Counted from the stretch's first letter, positions 7,886 through 15,417 are shown. The stretch is 26,073 nucleotides of DNA from Rhizobacter sp. (GCA_025351675.1 JANXVK010000001.1:1-26073), one strand, 5' to 3'. Translations and numbers: made by a program. The notes: generated from the letters alone by a model not told the origin.

Positions 7886-8712
7886 GCGAAGGCCTCCGCA
7901 GAGGCGTGTCGGGCGGTCGCGTCGGCGAGCCAGTGCGACCATGCCGCCGGGTCGGCCGCGGCGTCGGCGTAGTCGAGCACCGCCGCGACGTCGAGGCGCT
8001 GGTGCGGCACGCACGAGGTCGGCAGACTGCCGCCGGGCGCCTCGACCACGTGGGTCACGAACACGCCGCTCAGCTGCACGCCGCCCATCGCCCGCAGCTC
8101 GGCGGTGTCGACGATGCGCTCGGCGGTGACGATCGTGACGTCGGCGACGGTCGCGAGATGCGGATCGAGCGCGAGCTGGCCCCGCAGGTGGCAGTTGCCG
8201 AAGCGGTCGGCCGCGGTGGCGTGGAGGATCGCGACGTCAACGCGCAGGGCGGGGATCGCGATCAGCGTCGTGCCCGTCAGCGGGCAGGTGAAGGTCTTCA
8301 GGTCGGGGCGCACGCGCAGCAGGTCGGTGCGCGCGAGATCGCCGCGCATCGGCAGGAACGGAACCCGCATGGTCGCCGCCTGCACCGCATAGCTCAGCGT
8401 GTACTCGGTTTCCTCGACCATCTCGAGCGTGCCCTGCTGCACGCCGCGGGTGAAGTGCGGCGCGAAGCCGACGACCTCGAGGCCGACGTAGCAGCTGCGC
8501 ACGCGCCGCACGCAGCCCGCGCCGATCAGCAGGTCGGTTTCGAGCCCGCCGGTGAGCGAGACGAGCTCGAGCCCGGTGCGGCCGGCCGCGGCCAGCGCCA
8601 GCGCGGCGGCGACCGGGCGGCGATACAGCGTCATGCCGCCGAAGGCGACGCGGTGGCCGTCGCGAACCGCGGCAAGCGCTTCGCCCAGCGCAGCGCGCTT
8701 GTCGATGCTCAA
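7882..8712 (-). CDS. CoA-transferase family I alpha subunit, IpdA-like
   Basis: This 276-aa protein has the alpha-subunit pattern VAFGGMTLYRRP near 22-33 (the G-G-x-x-x-x-R-x-P element of the family), then RVPFLPMRGDL (116-126), IAIPALRVDVAILHA (151-165), and a C-terminal VVEAPGGSLPTSC block (222-234). The order and wording resemble IpdA of IpdAB, and Glu103 in EETEY lies where I recall the catalytic glutamate of IpdA. It should pair with the IpdB-like product. The TTG at 8712 overlaps the binding-protein stop (TTGA) in the style of this operon. A GTG at 8745 with an AAGGA six bases upstream is a serious alternative, overlapping the previous gene by 37 bases. The substrate is unknown; a cyclic beta-diketone CoA thioester is an inference from the homology. 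Confidence 0.82.
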   Translation of the reverse strand: MSIDKRAALGEALAAVRDGHRVAFGGMTLYRRPVAAALALAAAGRTGLELVSLTGGLETDLLIGAGCVRRVRSCYVGLEVVGFAPHFTRGVQQGTLEMVEETEYTLSYAVQAATMRVPFLPMRGDLARTDLLRVRPDLKTFTCPLTGTTLIAIPALRVDVAILHATAADRFGNCHLRGQLALDPHLATVADVTIVTAERIVDTAELRAMGGVQLSGVFVTHVVEAPGGSLPTSCVPHQRLDVAAVLDYADAAADPAAWSHWLADATARHASAEAFA

Positions 8713-9875
8713 TTGGCCGCGACCCACTCGGTCACGATCGCCCACTTGCCGTCCTTGGCGCGCATGAAGGCGGCCGACTGGCTGCCGGCATGCTCGCCCG
8801 GCGTGAAGGCCACGGGTCCCATCAAGCCGGTGTTCAGGCCCTTGATCTTCTCGAGCTCGGCGACGATCTTCTCGCTCGTCGGCTCGCCCTGCACGCGCTT
8901 CAGCGCGTCGACGAAGATCATCGCGGCGTTGTAGCCGTGCATGCTGTAGGTCGTCGGCGTGGTCTTCGGCAGGTACTTCTTCTGGCGCGCGAGGAACTCA
9001 GCCACCTGCGGCTTGGTGGAATCCAGCGGCTCCATCACGGCGACCGCGATCGCGCCGTCGACCAGCTGCTGGCCGGCCAGCGTGAAGGTCTGGGGGTCGC
9101 CGAGTGCGCTGTGACCACTGAACTGCGGCTTCCAGCCCATCTTGGCGGCCTCTTTCATGATCAGTGCCGCGTCGCGCGGGATGCCGAAGAACGCCACGTC
9201 TTCCGCGCCGGCCTGGCGAGCCTGCGCGACGACGCCGCTGAAGTTGGTCGAGCCGCGGTCGAACGGCAGCTTGGTGAGCGGCACGCCGTGCTTCTTCATC
9301 CGCGCCTCGAACCCGACCACGGCGTCCTGCCCGAAGTCGTCGTTCTGGTAGATGACCGCGATCTTGCTGTGCTTGAGCTGCGTCACGAGGTAGTCGCCGA
9401 GCAGGCTCGCCTGGACCCGCACTTCCGGCAAGGTCGTGAAGACGTAGCGCTTGACCGGCGTCGTCAGGGTGTGGCTGAACGCGTACGGGGCGAACAGCGG
9501 AACCTTGCGTTCTTCGACGTACGGGATCATCGCCGCGTTGCTGGGGGTACCGACCGGTGCGACCAGCGCGATGACCTTGTCCTGCTCGATCAGCTTCTTG
9601 GCCGAGGCGACCGCGCGCATCGGCTCGTAGCCGTCGTCCTCCGAGATGAAGTCGATCTTGCGGCCGTTGACACCGCCTTGTTCATTGATGTAGTCGAAGT
9701 AGACCTGGACGCCGTCGCGCACGCCCTGCCCGAGCAGAGACAGCGAGCCGGACAGCGGGCCGGTGGAGCCGACCTTGACGTCGGCGGCGAATGCCGACAT
9801 CGGCGCGACCAGCACGGCCGCCGAGGCCAAGACTGCGAGCGCGGCGCTGGCCGCGACCTTCCGGTAAGTATTCAT
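8709..9875 (-). CDS. Periplasmic substrate-binding protein of the Liv/HAAT ABC transporter
   Basis: This 388-aa protein begins with a Sec signal peptide: basic MNTYRK, a hydrophobic core, then cleavage near SAFAA-D (about residues 30-31). It continues with the Peripla_BP_6 pattern VKVGSTGPLSGSLSLLGQG and GRKIDFISEDDGYEP. The mature protein would bind the imported compound in the periplasm and deliver it to LivHM. The ATG at 9875 has a clear ribosome site CAGGAG at 9886-9881, five bases upstream. The frame is open to 10019 but lacks a better start. It is the first gene of the operon, behind the promoter at 9997-10026 with a leader of over 100 bases. No acidic ligand-contact signature allowing substrate prediction was recognised. 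Confidence 0.94.
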   Translation of the reverse strand: MNTYRKVAASAALAVLASAAVLVAPMSAFAADVKVGSTGPLSGSLSLLGQGVRDGVQVYFDYINEQGGVNGRKIDFISEDDGYEPMRAVASAKKLIEQDKVIALVAPVGTPSNAAMIPYVEERKVPLFAPYAFSHTLTTPVKRYVFTTLPEVRVQASLLGDYLVTQLKHSKIAVIYQNDDFGQDAVVGFEARMKKHGVPLTKLPFDRGSTNFSGVVAQARQAGAEDVAFFGIPRDAALIMKEAAKMGWKPQFSGHSALGDPQTFTLAGQQLVDGAIAVAVMEPLDSTKPQVAEFLARQKKYLPKTTPTTYSMHGYNAAMIFVDALKRVQGEPTSEKIVAELEKIKGLNTGLMGPVAFTPGEHAGSQSAAFMRAKDGKWAIVTEWVAAN

Positions 9876-9996
9876 GTCGTCTCCTGATGTGTCCGGCGGA
9901 CTCCCCGCCCGCAAAGGTGGCCGCACGGGCTTGATGCCGCGCCAGCCCCGAAGCCTGCGCCGGCCCGCTTCGTCGAATCGGCCGTCCAGTGCCTCG

Positions 9997-10026
9997 ATTC
10001 TAGAGACTTGCTGACTCACGCGTCAA
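9997..10026 (-). promoter_or_regulatory. Sigma70-like promoter of the transport/catabolic operon
   Basis: Reading the minus strand, TTGACG (10026-10021) and TAGAAT (10002-9997) are separated by 18 bases; each matches the consensus at five of six positions. Transcription would start near 9990 and leave a leader of about 115 bases before the binding-protein ATG. The -35 element sits 8 bases from the dyad at 10034-10057, so an occupied operator would interfere with polymerase binding. Confidence 0.7.
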
Positions 10027-10033
10027 CAGATTA

Positions 10034-10057
10034 ACCGTACGGTCAGTTGTCTGACCG
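10034..10057. promoter_or_regulatory. Composite inverted-repeat operator, probably for the adjacent TetR regulator
   Basis: ACCGTACGGT (10034-10043) is a perfect 10-bp palindrome. Its right part, CGGTCAG (10040-10046 when the overlapping C is counted), is again inverted as CTGACCG (10051-10057) around TTGT. The three ACCG/CGGT half-sites fit the ACCGnnCGGT style of operator known for several TetR regulators of acyl-CoA metabolism. The site lies in the divergent region between the regulator gene and the operon, next to the operon -35. Control of both transcription units by one repressor is inferred. Confidence 0.65.
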
Positions 10058-10145
10058 ATGCTGGATTTCCCTGGGCAGTGGGTACACTAGGCTTTTGCGC
10101 GAAGCGCCGTGTGGCGACGGCGCTCGACTCGAGGAGGACACGACG

Positions 10146-10847
10146 ATGGCGGCGTGGAAAGATGCGGTGCCGGTTCCCAGTGCGCAGTTCGATCGCAAGC
10201 GCGAGGTTCTCCTGCGCGAGGCGGCGGCCTCGTTCAACCGGCGCGGCTACCACGGCACCTCGTTGACCGAGATCGCCAAGAAGCTCGGCGTCAGCAAGGC
10301 AGCGCTCTACACCTACGTGCCGAGCAAGGAGGATCTCCTCTACTACTGCCACGCGGCGGCGATGGACAGTGCGGTCGAAAGCCTGCACAAGGCTCAGGCC
10401 ACGCCGGGTACCGGCCTTCAGCGGCTCACGCTGACGCTGCGCCACTACCTCGAGATGATGCTCGGCCAGGAGGGCGGCTATGTCGTCCTGCTCGAGGAAA
10501 ACGCGATGAAGCCGGCGCACGTGCGGGCGATCGTCAAGCGCCGCGACCAGTTCGAGCAGGGCCTGCGCGAGTTCGTCGTCGAGGGCATCGCTGACGGCAG
10601 CATCGTGCGCTGCGACCCGAAGCTGGCGATCTTCATGATGCTGGGCGCGCTCAACTGGAGCCGCAAGTGGTACCGCCCGAACGGCAGCTGGTCGGGGGCA
10701 CAGATCGCCCACGCGCTGACCGAAATGCTGGAGCGCTCGCTCTCGAGCGCGCCAGCCGCGGCGCTGCTCGAGGATCCGGCCGCCGTCGAGGCGGCCGTGG
10801 AGGTCGAGCCGGCGGAGCTCCCGAAGACCCGCCGCCGGCTCGCCTGA
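10146..10847 (+). CDS. TetR/AcrR-family transcriptional regulator
   Basis: This 233-aa protein has an N-terminal TetR DNA-binding domain (about residues 15-66), with the helix-turn-helix TSLTEIAKKLGVSKAALYTY at 38-57 followed by PSKEDLLYYC. The remaining helical part would bind a ligand, in this context perhaps an acyl-CoA intermediate. The C-terminus (about 200-233) is an Ala/Glu/Val-rich tail ending in TRRRLA. The ATG at 10146 has a strong GAGGAGGA site about seven bases upstream. The frame is open to 10047 but that start lacks a ribosome site and falls inside the operator region. A weak -10-like TACACT is at 10083-10088 with no convincing -35. Divergence from the transport operon and a shared dyad suggest it represses that operon. 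Confidence 0.92.
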   Translation: MAAWKDAVPVPSAQFDRKREVLLREAAASFNRRGYHGTSLTEIAKKLGVSKAALYTYVPSKEDLLYYCHAAAMDSAVESLHKAQATPGTGLQRLTLTLRHYLEMMLGQEGGYVVLLEENAMKPAHVRAIVKRRDQFEQGLREFVVEGIADGSIVRCDPKLAIFMMLGALNWSRKWYRPNGSWSGAQIAHALTEMLERSLSSAPAAALLEDPAAVEAAVEVEPAELPKTRRRLA

Positions 10848-10923
10848 TTGTTACAGCGCAACTGCCATTCAGCCGACTGACCGCCGGGTTGGTTTCGTTT
10901 GCGACGGACCATCCGACCGGCAA

Positions 10924-11174
10924 ATCGGGCTTGGCAGGAATGCCATTGCGGTAGAGGTAGGGGAAGATCGGCTCGTCGTGATCACTGTCGGTGGTGCGAA
11001 CGAAGCGGCGCCGCCGCTTGATCCCCAAGCCATGCTCGGCCATGACACGCGCGACGAGTTTGTGGTTGACGGCATGGTTGCGCGACGCAGTTGGCAGGTG
11101 GCGCGTCGGTATCCGCAGCCTGGCAACTCGTCCTGAATGCCGCTGATCAGTTCGACCAGGTGCTCATCCGTCAA
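10924..11174 (-). mobile_element. IS3-family transposase (OrfB) remnant, frameshifted and truncated at both ends
   Basis: The minus strand encodes a piece of the IS3 OrfB region before the catalytic core. DEHLVELISGIQDELPGCGY followed by RRATCQLRR is read in one frame down to about 11082. From 11079 the continuation NHAVNHKLVARVMAEHGLG, then IKRRRRFVRTTDSDHDEPIFP and YRNGIPAKPD, is read in another frame. The match to the standard G-Y-G-Y-R-R and T-T-D-S-D-H-x-x-P-I-F-P signature is clear. The DDE catalytic domain, OrfA and terminal repeats are missing, so it cannot move itself. It sits directly against the broken PAS gene and probably caused or accompanied that break. Confidence 0.8.
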
Positions 11175-11507
11175 CCGAACGCCTGCGGCTGACGCTCGGC
11201 AATGTCGACGAAGGTCACGACCGCGCCCTGCACCGCCCCATCGCCCGATTTCGCATCGGGAATCGGGTTCGCCGTCGCCGTGCGTGTGGTGGATCGGGTC
11301 GTGCATGTTCTTGCCGAGCACCTGATCGGTCGTCCAACCCGGCGTCTGCGCGTCGGCACGGTTGATGCTGGTGCAGCGGTCGTCGGCGTCGATGCCGAAG
11401 AGGCCTTCGCCGGTCGATTCGAGCAGCAGCTGCGGACGCTGCGTCCACGCCCGCGCGGGCTCTTGCGCCGTAGCCGGCGGAATCAGCGGAGCGGTGGCGG
11501 GCGACAT
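11174..11507 (-). pseudogene. Truncated PAS-domain signalling gene
   Basis: An ATG at 11507 opens a frame that reads a PAS domain: LLESTGEGLFGIDADDRCTS, INRADAQTPGWTTDQVLGKN and MHDPIHHTH (about 11429-11280). A deletion or frameshift near 11270 follows, and the end of the same domain, GAVQGAVVTFVDIAERQ, is read in a second frame to a stop at 11171. The middle of the PAS domain is shortened and everything downstream (kinase, cyclase or other output) is absent, replaced by the IS3 fragment. It starts 70 bases after the stop of the hybrid kinase on the same strand, so it may once have been its operon partner. No function is expected now. Confidence 0.72.
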
Positions 11508-11577
11508 GCGTCGCAGCGTGCACTCGCCATGCCACCTTGCCTTCCCGGGCCCCGGCACTGGGCGGGTGCAAGATCTG

Positions 11578-14082
11578 TCAAGGAGCTTGCCCCGTCGCGG
11601 CACCGGGCGACTGGAACCGGCGCGCGAGTTCCGCCTTCACTTTCCGCAGGTCGAGCGGTTTCGTCCAGTAGGCATCCATGCCCGCTTCAAGCGCAGTGCG
11701 AATCTGTTCCGGCAACGCATCGGCACTGACTGCGATCACCGGGATTCCTGCCGTGGCGGCGTCGCTGCGCAGCGAGCGCAACACGCTGAGCCCGTCTTGA
11801 TCCGGAAGGCTCATGTCGAGCAAGATCAGGTCAGGAAGTTGCGTGCCGGCAACGCGCAAGCCCTCTGCCCCATCCCGCGCGACCAGCAGCCGTGGGCCGA
11901 CATCGGGCAGCGATTCAAAAATGGCCTGCATCAGCAACGCGTTGACGGGCTCGTCTTCGATGTACAGAACGATCGCCGGGCCCCGACCTCCACTCGGATT
12001 CGGCAGGTGGAAGTCACCAAAAGCCACGTCGTCGGCAGCTTCGACGGCAGGGCGGCCGTCGACTGGCAGCGCGACCGTGAAGGTCGTCCCTTGACCGGGC
12101 ACAGACATGACGCCGATCGTTCCGCCCATGGCCCACGCCAGCTTCTGGCTGATCGACAACCCCAAGCCCGTCCCTTTCGCGTTGACTCGACCGTACCGGA
12201 GTCGGGTGAAGGGCTCGAACAGCGAAGCCAAGTCTTCTGGCGCAATGCCCGGTCCGGTGTCGATGATGGCGAGCGTGACCTGCGCCGCAGATGCGTTGTG
12301 CCTCAGCTCCAGGCGCACGACGCCGCCCGAGTGAGAGAACTTCACTGCGTTCCCGATCAGGTTGAACAGCAGTTGTCTGACGGCCCGCGTATCGGCGAGC
12401 ACGGTCGGAAGCCGCGGTTCGACGTGGGCTTCGAGCGCGATGCCGTGCTGCCGCGCGAGCGGCTCAAGAAGCGCCATGCAGCGGTCGACCAAGGGCGCCA
12501 GCGAGACCGGGTGAACCGTCAGGTTCAGGCGACCTGCGTCCATGCTGGACAAGTCCAGCATGTCGTTGACAAGCGTCAAAAGATGGGCACCCGCGGTTTC
12601 GATGTGAAGTACCGAACTCAGCATGGACTCACCGGGCTGCGACGGCCCCGCGATACGCAGCATTTGGGCGAAGCCGAGAATGGCGTTGAGTGGCGTGCGC
12701 AGTTCGTGGCTGACGCGCGACATGAACTCGCTGCGAACTTCGACCGCCTTCTCGGCGTTGACTTGCGCGAGGGTCAGCTGCTGCAATTGGCGGGCCGCAA
12801 GGATCTGCTCGGTCACGTCCGTCAACAGCCCATGCCAGAGCACGCCACCACCTTCACCGGCCCTGGGCTCGGCATGAACCATCAGCGTGCGTTCACCCGC
12901 GCGCGGCAGCACCATCCGAAAAGTCTGCTGCCACAAGTCGAGCCGCAGCGCAGACTCGCGAAGCGAATGCATCACGCGGCGGACGTCGGCGCGGTGGCAG
13001 CGAGCCAGTACGATCTTTGCATTCGCGAGGACGCGGCTGGTGCTCAGTTCGCACACGTCGTTGACGCGGCTGCTTGCGAACGGAAAGCTCATGCGCCCGC
13101 CACGATCAAGCCGCAACTGGAAGATCACGCCCGGCACTTGCGCAGAAAGATCGGCAAGCAAGGTCGCCGCCTCTCGCTGCGCGCTGTCGGCAGCCATGCT
13201 TGCAGTCATGTCGCGCGTGATGCCGCGGTAGCCGTTCCACCGACCCGACCGGTCGCGCCGGCACACCGCCGAATGCGACAGATAGCGCTGTTTGCCAGCG
13301 ATCTCGCACTGCACGAGGGCGCGCGCGAATCCGAGTTTCTTCTCGAACAGCCGGTGCAGCGTGGTGGGCGGGTTCGGCAAATCGGCGGGGGCATCGATGA
13401 CCAAGCCGTCGGCCATCGGCTGTCCGATCAACCATGGCTCGGGCAGGGCCGGGTGATTGCCGTAGGCGCAAGACATCCAGACGATGCGGTGCCGCTCATC
13501 CGTTTCCCACAACCAGTCGCCGGCCACCATGGCGAATTCGGTCAGGCGATGTTGCTGCTCGGCAGACACCGCGCGCTTTCGGCGCTCGGTGAGCATCGCC
13601 GAAGCCGCAGCGCCCAAGTCTTGCAGCGCTTCGCGCTCGGCAGCTTGGAGTTCGCGTGGTTTGGTGTCGACGACACACAAGGTGCCGATGCGGACGCCAT
13701 CTACCGTCAAGGGCTGACCTGCGTAGAAGCGGATGTTCGGGCGCCCGGCGACCAACGGGTTGGTGGCAAAACGCAGATCGGCCGCGGCATCGCGTACCTC
13801 CATCAGGCCAGGCGTCCGGATGGCTTCGCTGCAAAACGACAGGTCGCGTGGCGCCTGCGTTTCTTCAAGGCCCACGCGAGCCTTGAACCACTGGCGCTCG
13901 CCATCGACCAAGCTGAGCAGCGCGATGGGGCAGCCGGTCAACGTGGCGGCGGCATGCGCGAGCGCGTCGAATCCGGGCTCGGGCTCGGTGTCAAGCACGC
14001 CCAACTCGGCAAGAAGCGAGAGGCGCTGCTGTTCTTCGAGATCCACTTCTCGGCGGCGCGCCGATGTCTCGTCAAAGATCAC
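11578..14082 (-). CDS. Soluble hybrid histidine kinase, GAF-PAS-PAS-HisKA-HATPase-receiver
   Basis: This 834-aa protein has an N-terminal GAF domain (about 20-170, with LGVLDTEPEPGFDAL and the GTLCVVD end). Two PAS-like regions follow (about 178-295 and 305-430), then a short coiled segment. The HisKA domain carries phospho-acceptor His459 in VSHELRTPLNAILGF. The ATPase domain has N-box Asn578, G1 DTGPG (608-612) and G2 GTGLGL (637-642). The C-terminal receiver has the acidic pair Glu709/Asp710, phospho-acceptor Asp756 (LILLDMSLPDQDG) and Lys808. All catalytic residues are present. No membrane helix or signal peptide is visible, so it senses a cytoplasmic cue. The start is a GTG at 14082; no ATG exists between it and the preceding in-frame stop. 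No HPt or response-regulator gene is adjacent. Confidence 0.92.
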   Translation of the reverse strand: MIFDETSARRREVDLEEQQRLSLLAELGVLDTEPEPGFDALAHAAATLTGCPIALLSLVDGERQWFKARVGLEETQAPRDLSFCSEAIRTPGLMEVRDAAADLRFATNPLVAGRPNIRFYAGQPLTVDGVRIGTLCVVDTKPRELQAAEREALQDLGAAASAMLTERRKRAVSAEQQHRLTEFAMVAGDWLWETDERHRIVWMSCAYGNHPALPEPWLIGQPMADGLVIDAPADLPNPPTTLHRLFEKKLGFARALVQCEIAGKQRYLSHSAVCRRDRSGRWNGYRGITRDMTASMAADSAQREAATLLADLSAQVPGVIFQLRLDRGGRMSFPFASSRVNDVCELSTSRVLANAKIVLARCHRADVRRVMHSLRESALRLDLWQQTFRMVLPRAGERTLMVHAEPRAGEGGGVLWHGLLTDVTEQILAARQLQQLTLAQVNAEKAVEVRSEFMSRVSHELRTPLNAILGFAQMLRIAGPSQPGESMLSSVLHIETAGAHLLTLVNDMLDLSSMDAGRLNLTVHPVSLAPLVDRCMALLEPLARQHGIALEAHVEPRLPTVLADTRAVRQLLFNLIGNAVKFSHSGGVVRLELRHNASAAQVTLAIIDTGPGIAPEDLASLFEPFTRLRYGRVNAKGTGLGLSISQKLAWAMGGTIGVMSVPGQGTTFTVALPVDGRPAVEAADDVAFGDFHLPNPSGGRGPAIVLYIEDEPVNALLMQAIFESLPDVGPRLLVARDGAEGLRVAGTQLPDLILLDMSLPDQDGLSVLRSLRSDAATAGIPVIAVSADALPEQIRTALEAGMDAYWTKPLDLRKVKAELARRFQSPGAATGQAP

Positions 14083-14185
14083 GGGCTCGCTCGCGAAGAG
14101 CGCGCATTGGCGGACGGATTCCGAGCGCGTCGCCCGACTTCAAAGCGCTCTGCTTCGGCTTCTGTCATGTTGCATGACTATATCG

Positions 14186-14218
14186 GGGGCGCCTCGATCT
14201 GGTATCTCAGGGCGCCCC
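14186..14218. other. Hairpin with 8-bp GC stem upstream of the kinase gene
   Basis: GGGGCGCC (14186-14193) pairs perfectly with GGCGCCCC (14211-14218) around a 17-base loop. It lies about 100 bases upstream of the kinase start, in the gap between the kinase and the GlxA-like regulator. Without a T-run it is not an intrinsic terminator. It could be an operator or RNA structure in the kinase leader, or chance in GC-rich DNA. Confidence 0.4.
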
Positions 14219-14290
14219 GTGGCTCTGTAGGCAGAGACGCCCTCCTCGGCGAGGCGCGACCTGCGTCGTCGTCGCGGCGTCCGATCCTCT

Positions 14291-14320
14291 CAAGCAAACG
14301 TGGCTTGGCCACGTTGCTTG
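14291..14320 (-). terminator. Strong stem-loop after the GlxA-like regulator gene
   Basis: CAAGCA-A-ACGTGGC (14291-14304) pairs with GCCACGTTGCTTG (14308-14320), giving 13 base pairs with one bulged A and a 3-base loop. It lies 22 bases beyond the stop of the GlxA-like gene on the minus strand. There is no U-tract after it on either strand, so termination is inferred only from stability and location. Confidence 0.5.
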
Positions 14321-14342
14321 ATTCCCACGGGGGAACGGGCGC

Positions 14343-15308
14343 TCAATAAATTCTCGCGCGCAACTCCCGCATGCCCTTGCCGAGCTTGCGCCGCAGCAGG
14401 CTGCGCAAGGTCACGCCATCGGCATAGCCGATCTGCGAGGCAATCTGGTCGACGCTTGCGCTGCCGGTGCGCAACAAATGCAGCGCGCGCTCGACGCGCA
14501 GGTCCTGAAAATACGACAGCGGCGTCTTGCCGAGCACGGCATGAAGCCGCCGCGCGAGCGTGCGCTCACTGGCACCGACCGCGCGCGCCGCATCGCCGAG
14601 CGAGAAGCCGCTGGCCAAACGCCCGCGCGCCCAGCCCTCGAAGCGCTCGACGACCGGATCGGCATGTGCGAGGTGATCGGGGATCACGAACTCGGCCTGC
14701 GAGCCCCTTGCCTCGACCAGCAGGTAGCGCGCTGCGAGCGCGGCCAGCGCCGGGCTTTGGCCACGCACGACGCTGAGCGCCAGATCGAGGTGCGCCATCG
14801 CCGCGCCGGCGGTCGTGAAGCCGGCCGAGTTGACGAGCATGCGCGACTCGTCGAGCGCGACGCGCGGGTAGCGCTGGCGAAACATCGGCGCGAGCCACCA
14901 CGAAGTGGTGGCGCGGTGGCCATCGAGCAGCGCGCTCTCGGCCAGCAGGAAGGTGCCGGTGCAGGCCGCACCGATCGACGCGGAGCCCCGCGACCAGCGC
15001 TGCAGCAACGTGACCGCATCGGCCACGTCGCGCTCGGCGAGGCGTGCGGCGAGCGTGTCGGGCATCTTCGCACCGATCGCGGGCACCAGCACCGCGTCGG
15101 GTTGCGTCACGCTCTCGGCCGGAACGACCGGCACCGTCAAGCCCTGCGCGGTGCGCACGCGGCGCCGCACGCCGACGAGCGTGAACTCGATCGGCGCCGG
15201 CGCGTCGGGCAGGGTCGCCGCGAGTTCGTTGGCGGTGGCGAGCGTGTCGGTCAGCGCGGAAAGGCCGAGATCGAACACGCGATCGAGCACCAGCAGATGA
15301 ATTCGCAT
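14343..15308 (-). CDS. GlxA-family AraC-type regulator with DJ-1/PfpI-like domain
   Basis: This 321-aa protein has an N-terminal DJ-1/PfpI-like (class I amidotransferase fold) domain, residues 1 to about 190, beginning MRIHLLVLDRVFDLGLSALT. Cys116 (GAACTG) is at the nucleophile-elbow position. A C-terminal AraC DNA-binding domain (about 217-315) follows, with two helix-turn-helix motifs around FSLGDAARAVGASERTLARR and SVDQIASQIGYADGVTLRSL. In this family the first domain is a sensor rather than an enzyme. The ATG at 15308 gives full family length. It is divergent from the 100-aa monooxygenase-fold gene, which is its most likely target. A strong stem-loop follows its stop. Confidence 0.93.
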   Translation of the reverse strand: MRIHLLVLDRVFDLGLSALTDTLATANELAATLPDAPAPIEFTLVGVRRRVRTAQGLTVPVVPAESVTQPDAVLVPAIGAKMPDTLAARLAERDVADAVTLLQRWSRGSASIGAACTGTFLLAESALLDGHRATTSWWLAPMFRQRYPRVALDESRMLVNSAGFTTAGAAMAHLDLALSVVRGQSPALAALAARYLLVEARGSQAEFVIPDHLAHADPVVERFEGWARGRLASGFSLGDAARAVGASERTLARRLHAVLGKTPLSYFQDLRVERALHLLRTGSASVDQIASQIGYADGVTLRSLLRRKLGKGMRELRARIY

Positions 15309-15417
15309 GGCAGAAATGATAGCAATATTGTCGTTTCAGCCACTGTCCGGGATGCCGTTGCGCCACCAGACTGCAAGCCTCGCTACCCGTCAGACAGTTC
15401 ACCGAAAGGAACACACC
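15309..15417. promoter_or_regulatory. Divergent promoter region between GlxA-like regulator and monooxygenase-fold gene
   Basis: The 109-bp gap is noticeably AT-richer near the regulator start. It contains the 8-bp palindrome CAATATTG (15323-15330). A TATCAT on the minus strand could act as the -10 of the regulator gene. No convincing -35 was found for either direction. The palindrome may be an operator, but it is short. Confidence 0.4.

Noticed and set aside
10012..10025. TGAC/GTCA inverted repeat overlapping the operon -35 as another operator
   Set aside because: Only 4-bp arms; the adjacent 10034-10057 dyads are far stronger.
11362..14349. A 995-codon open frame on the plus strand opposite the hybrid kinase
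   Set aside because: It is antisense to a gene with complete kinase motifs, has low-complexity Arg/Gln/His-rich translation and no recognisable domain. Long antisense frames are expected at this GC content.
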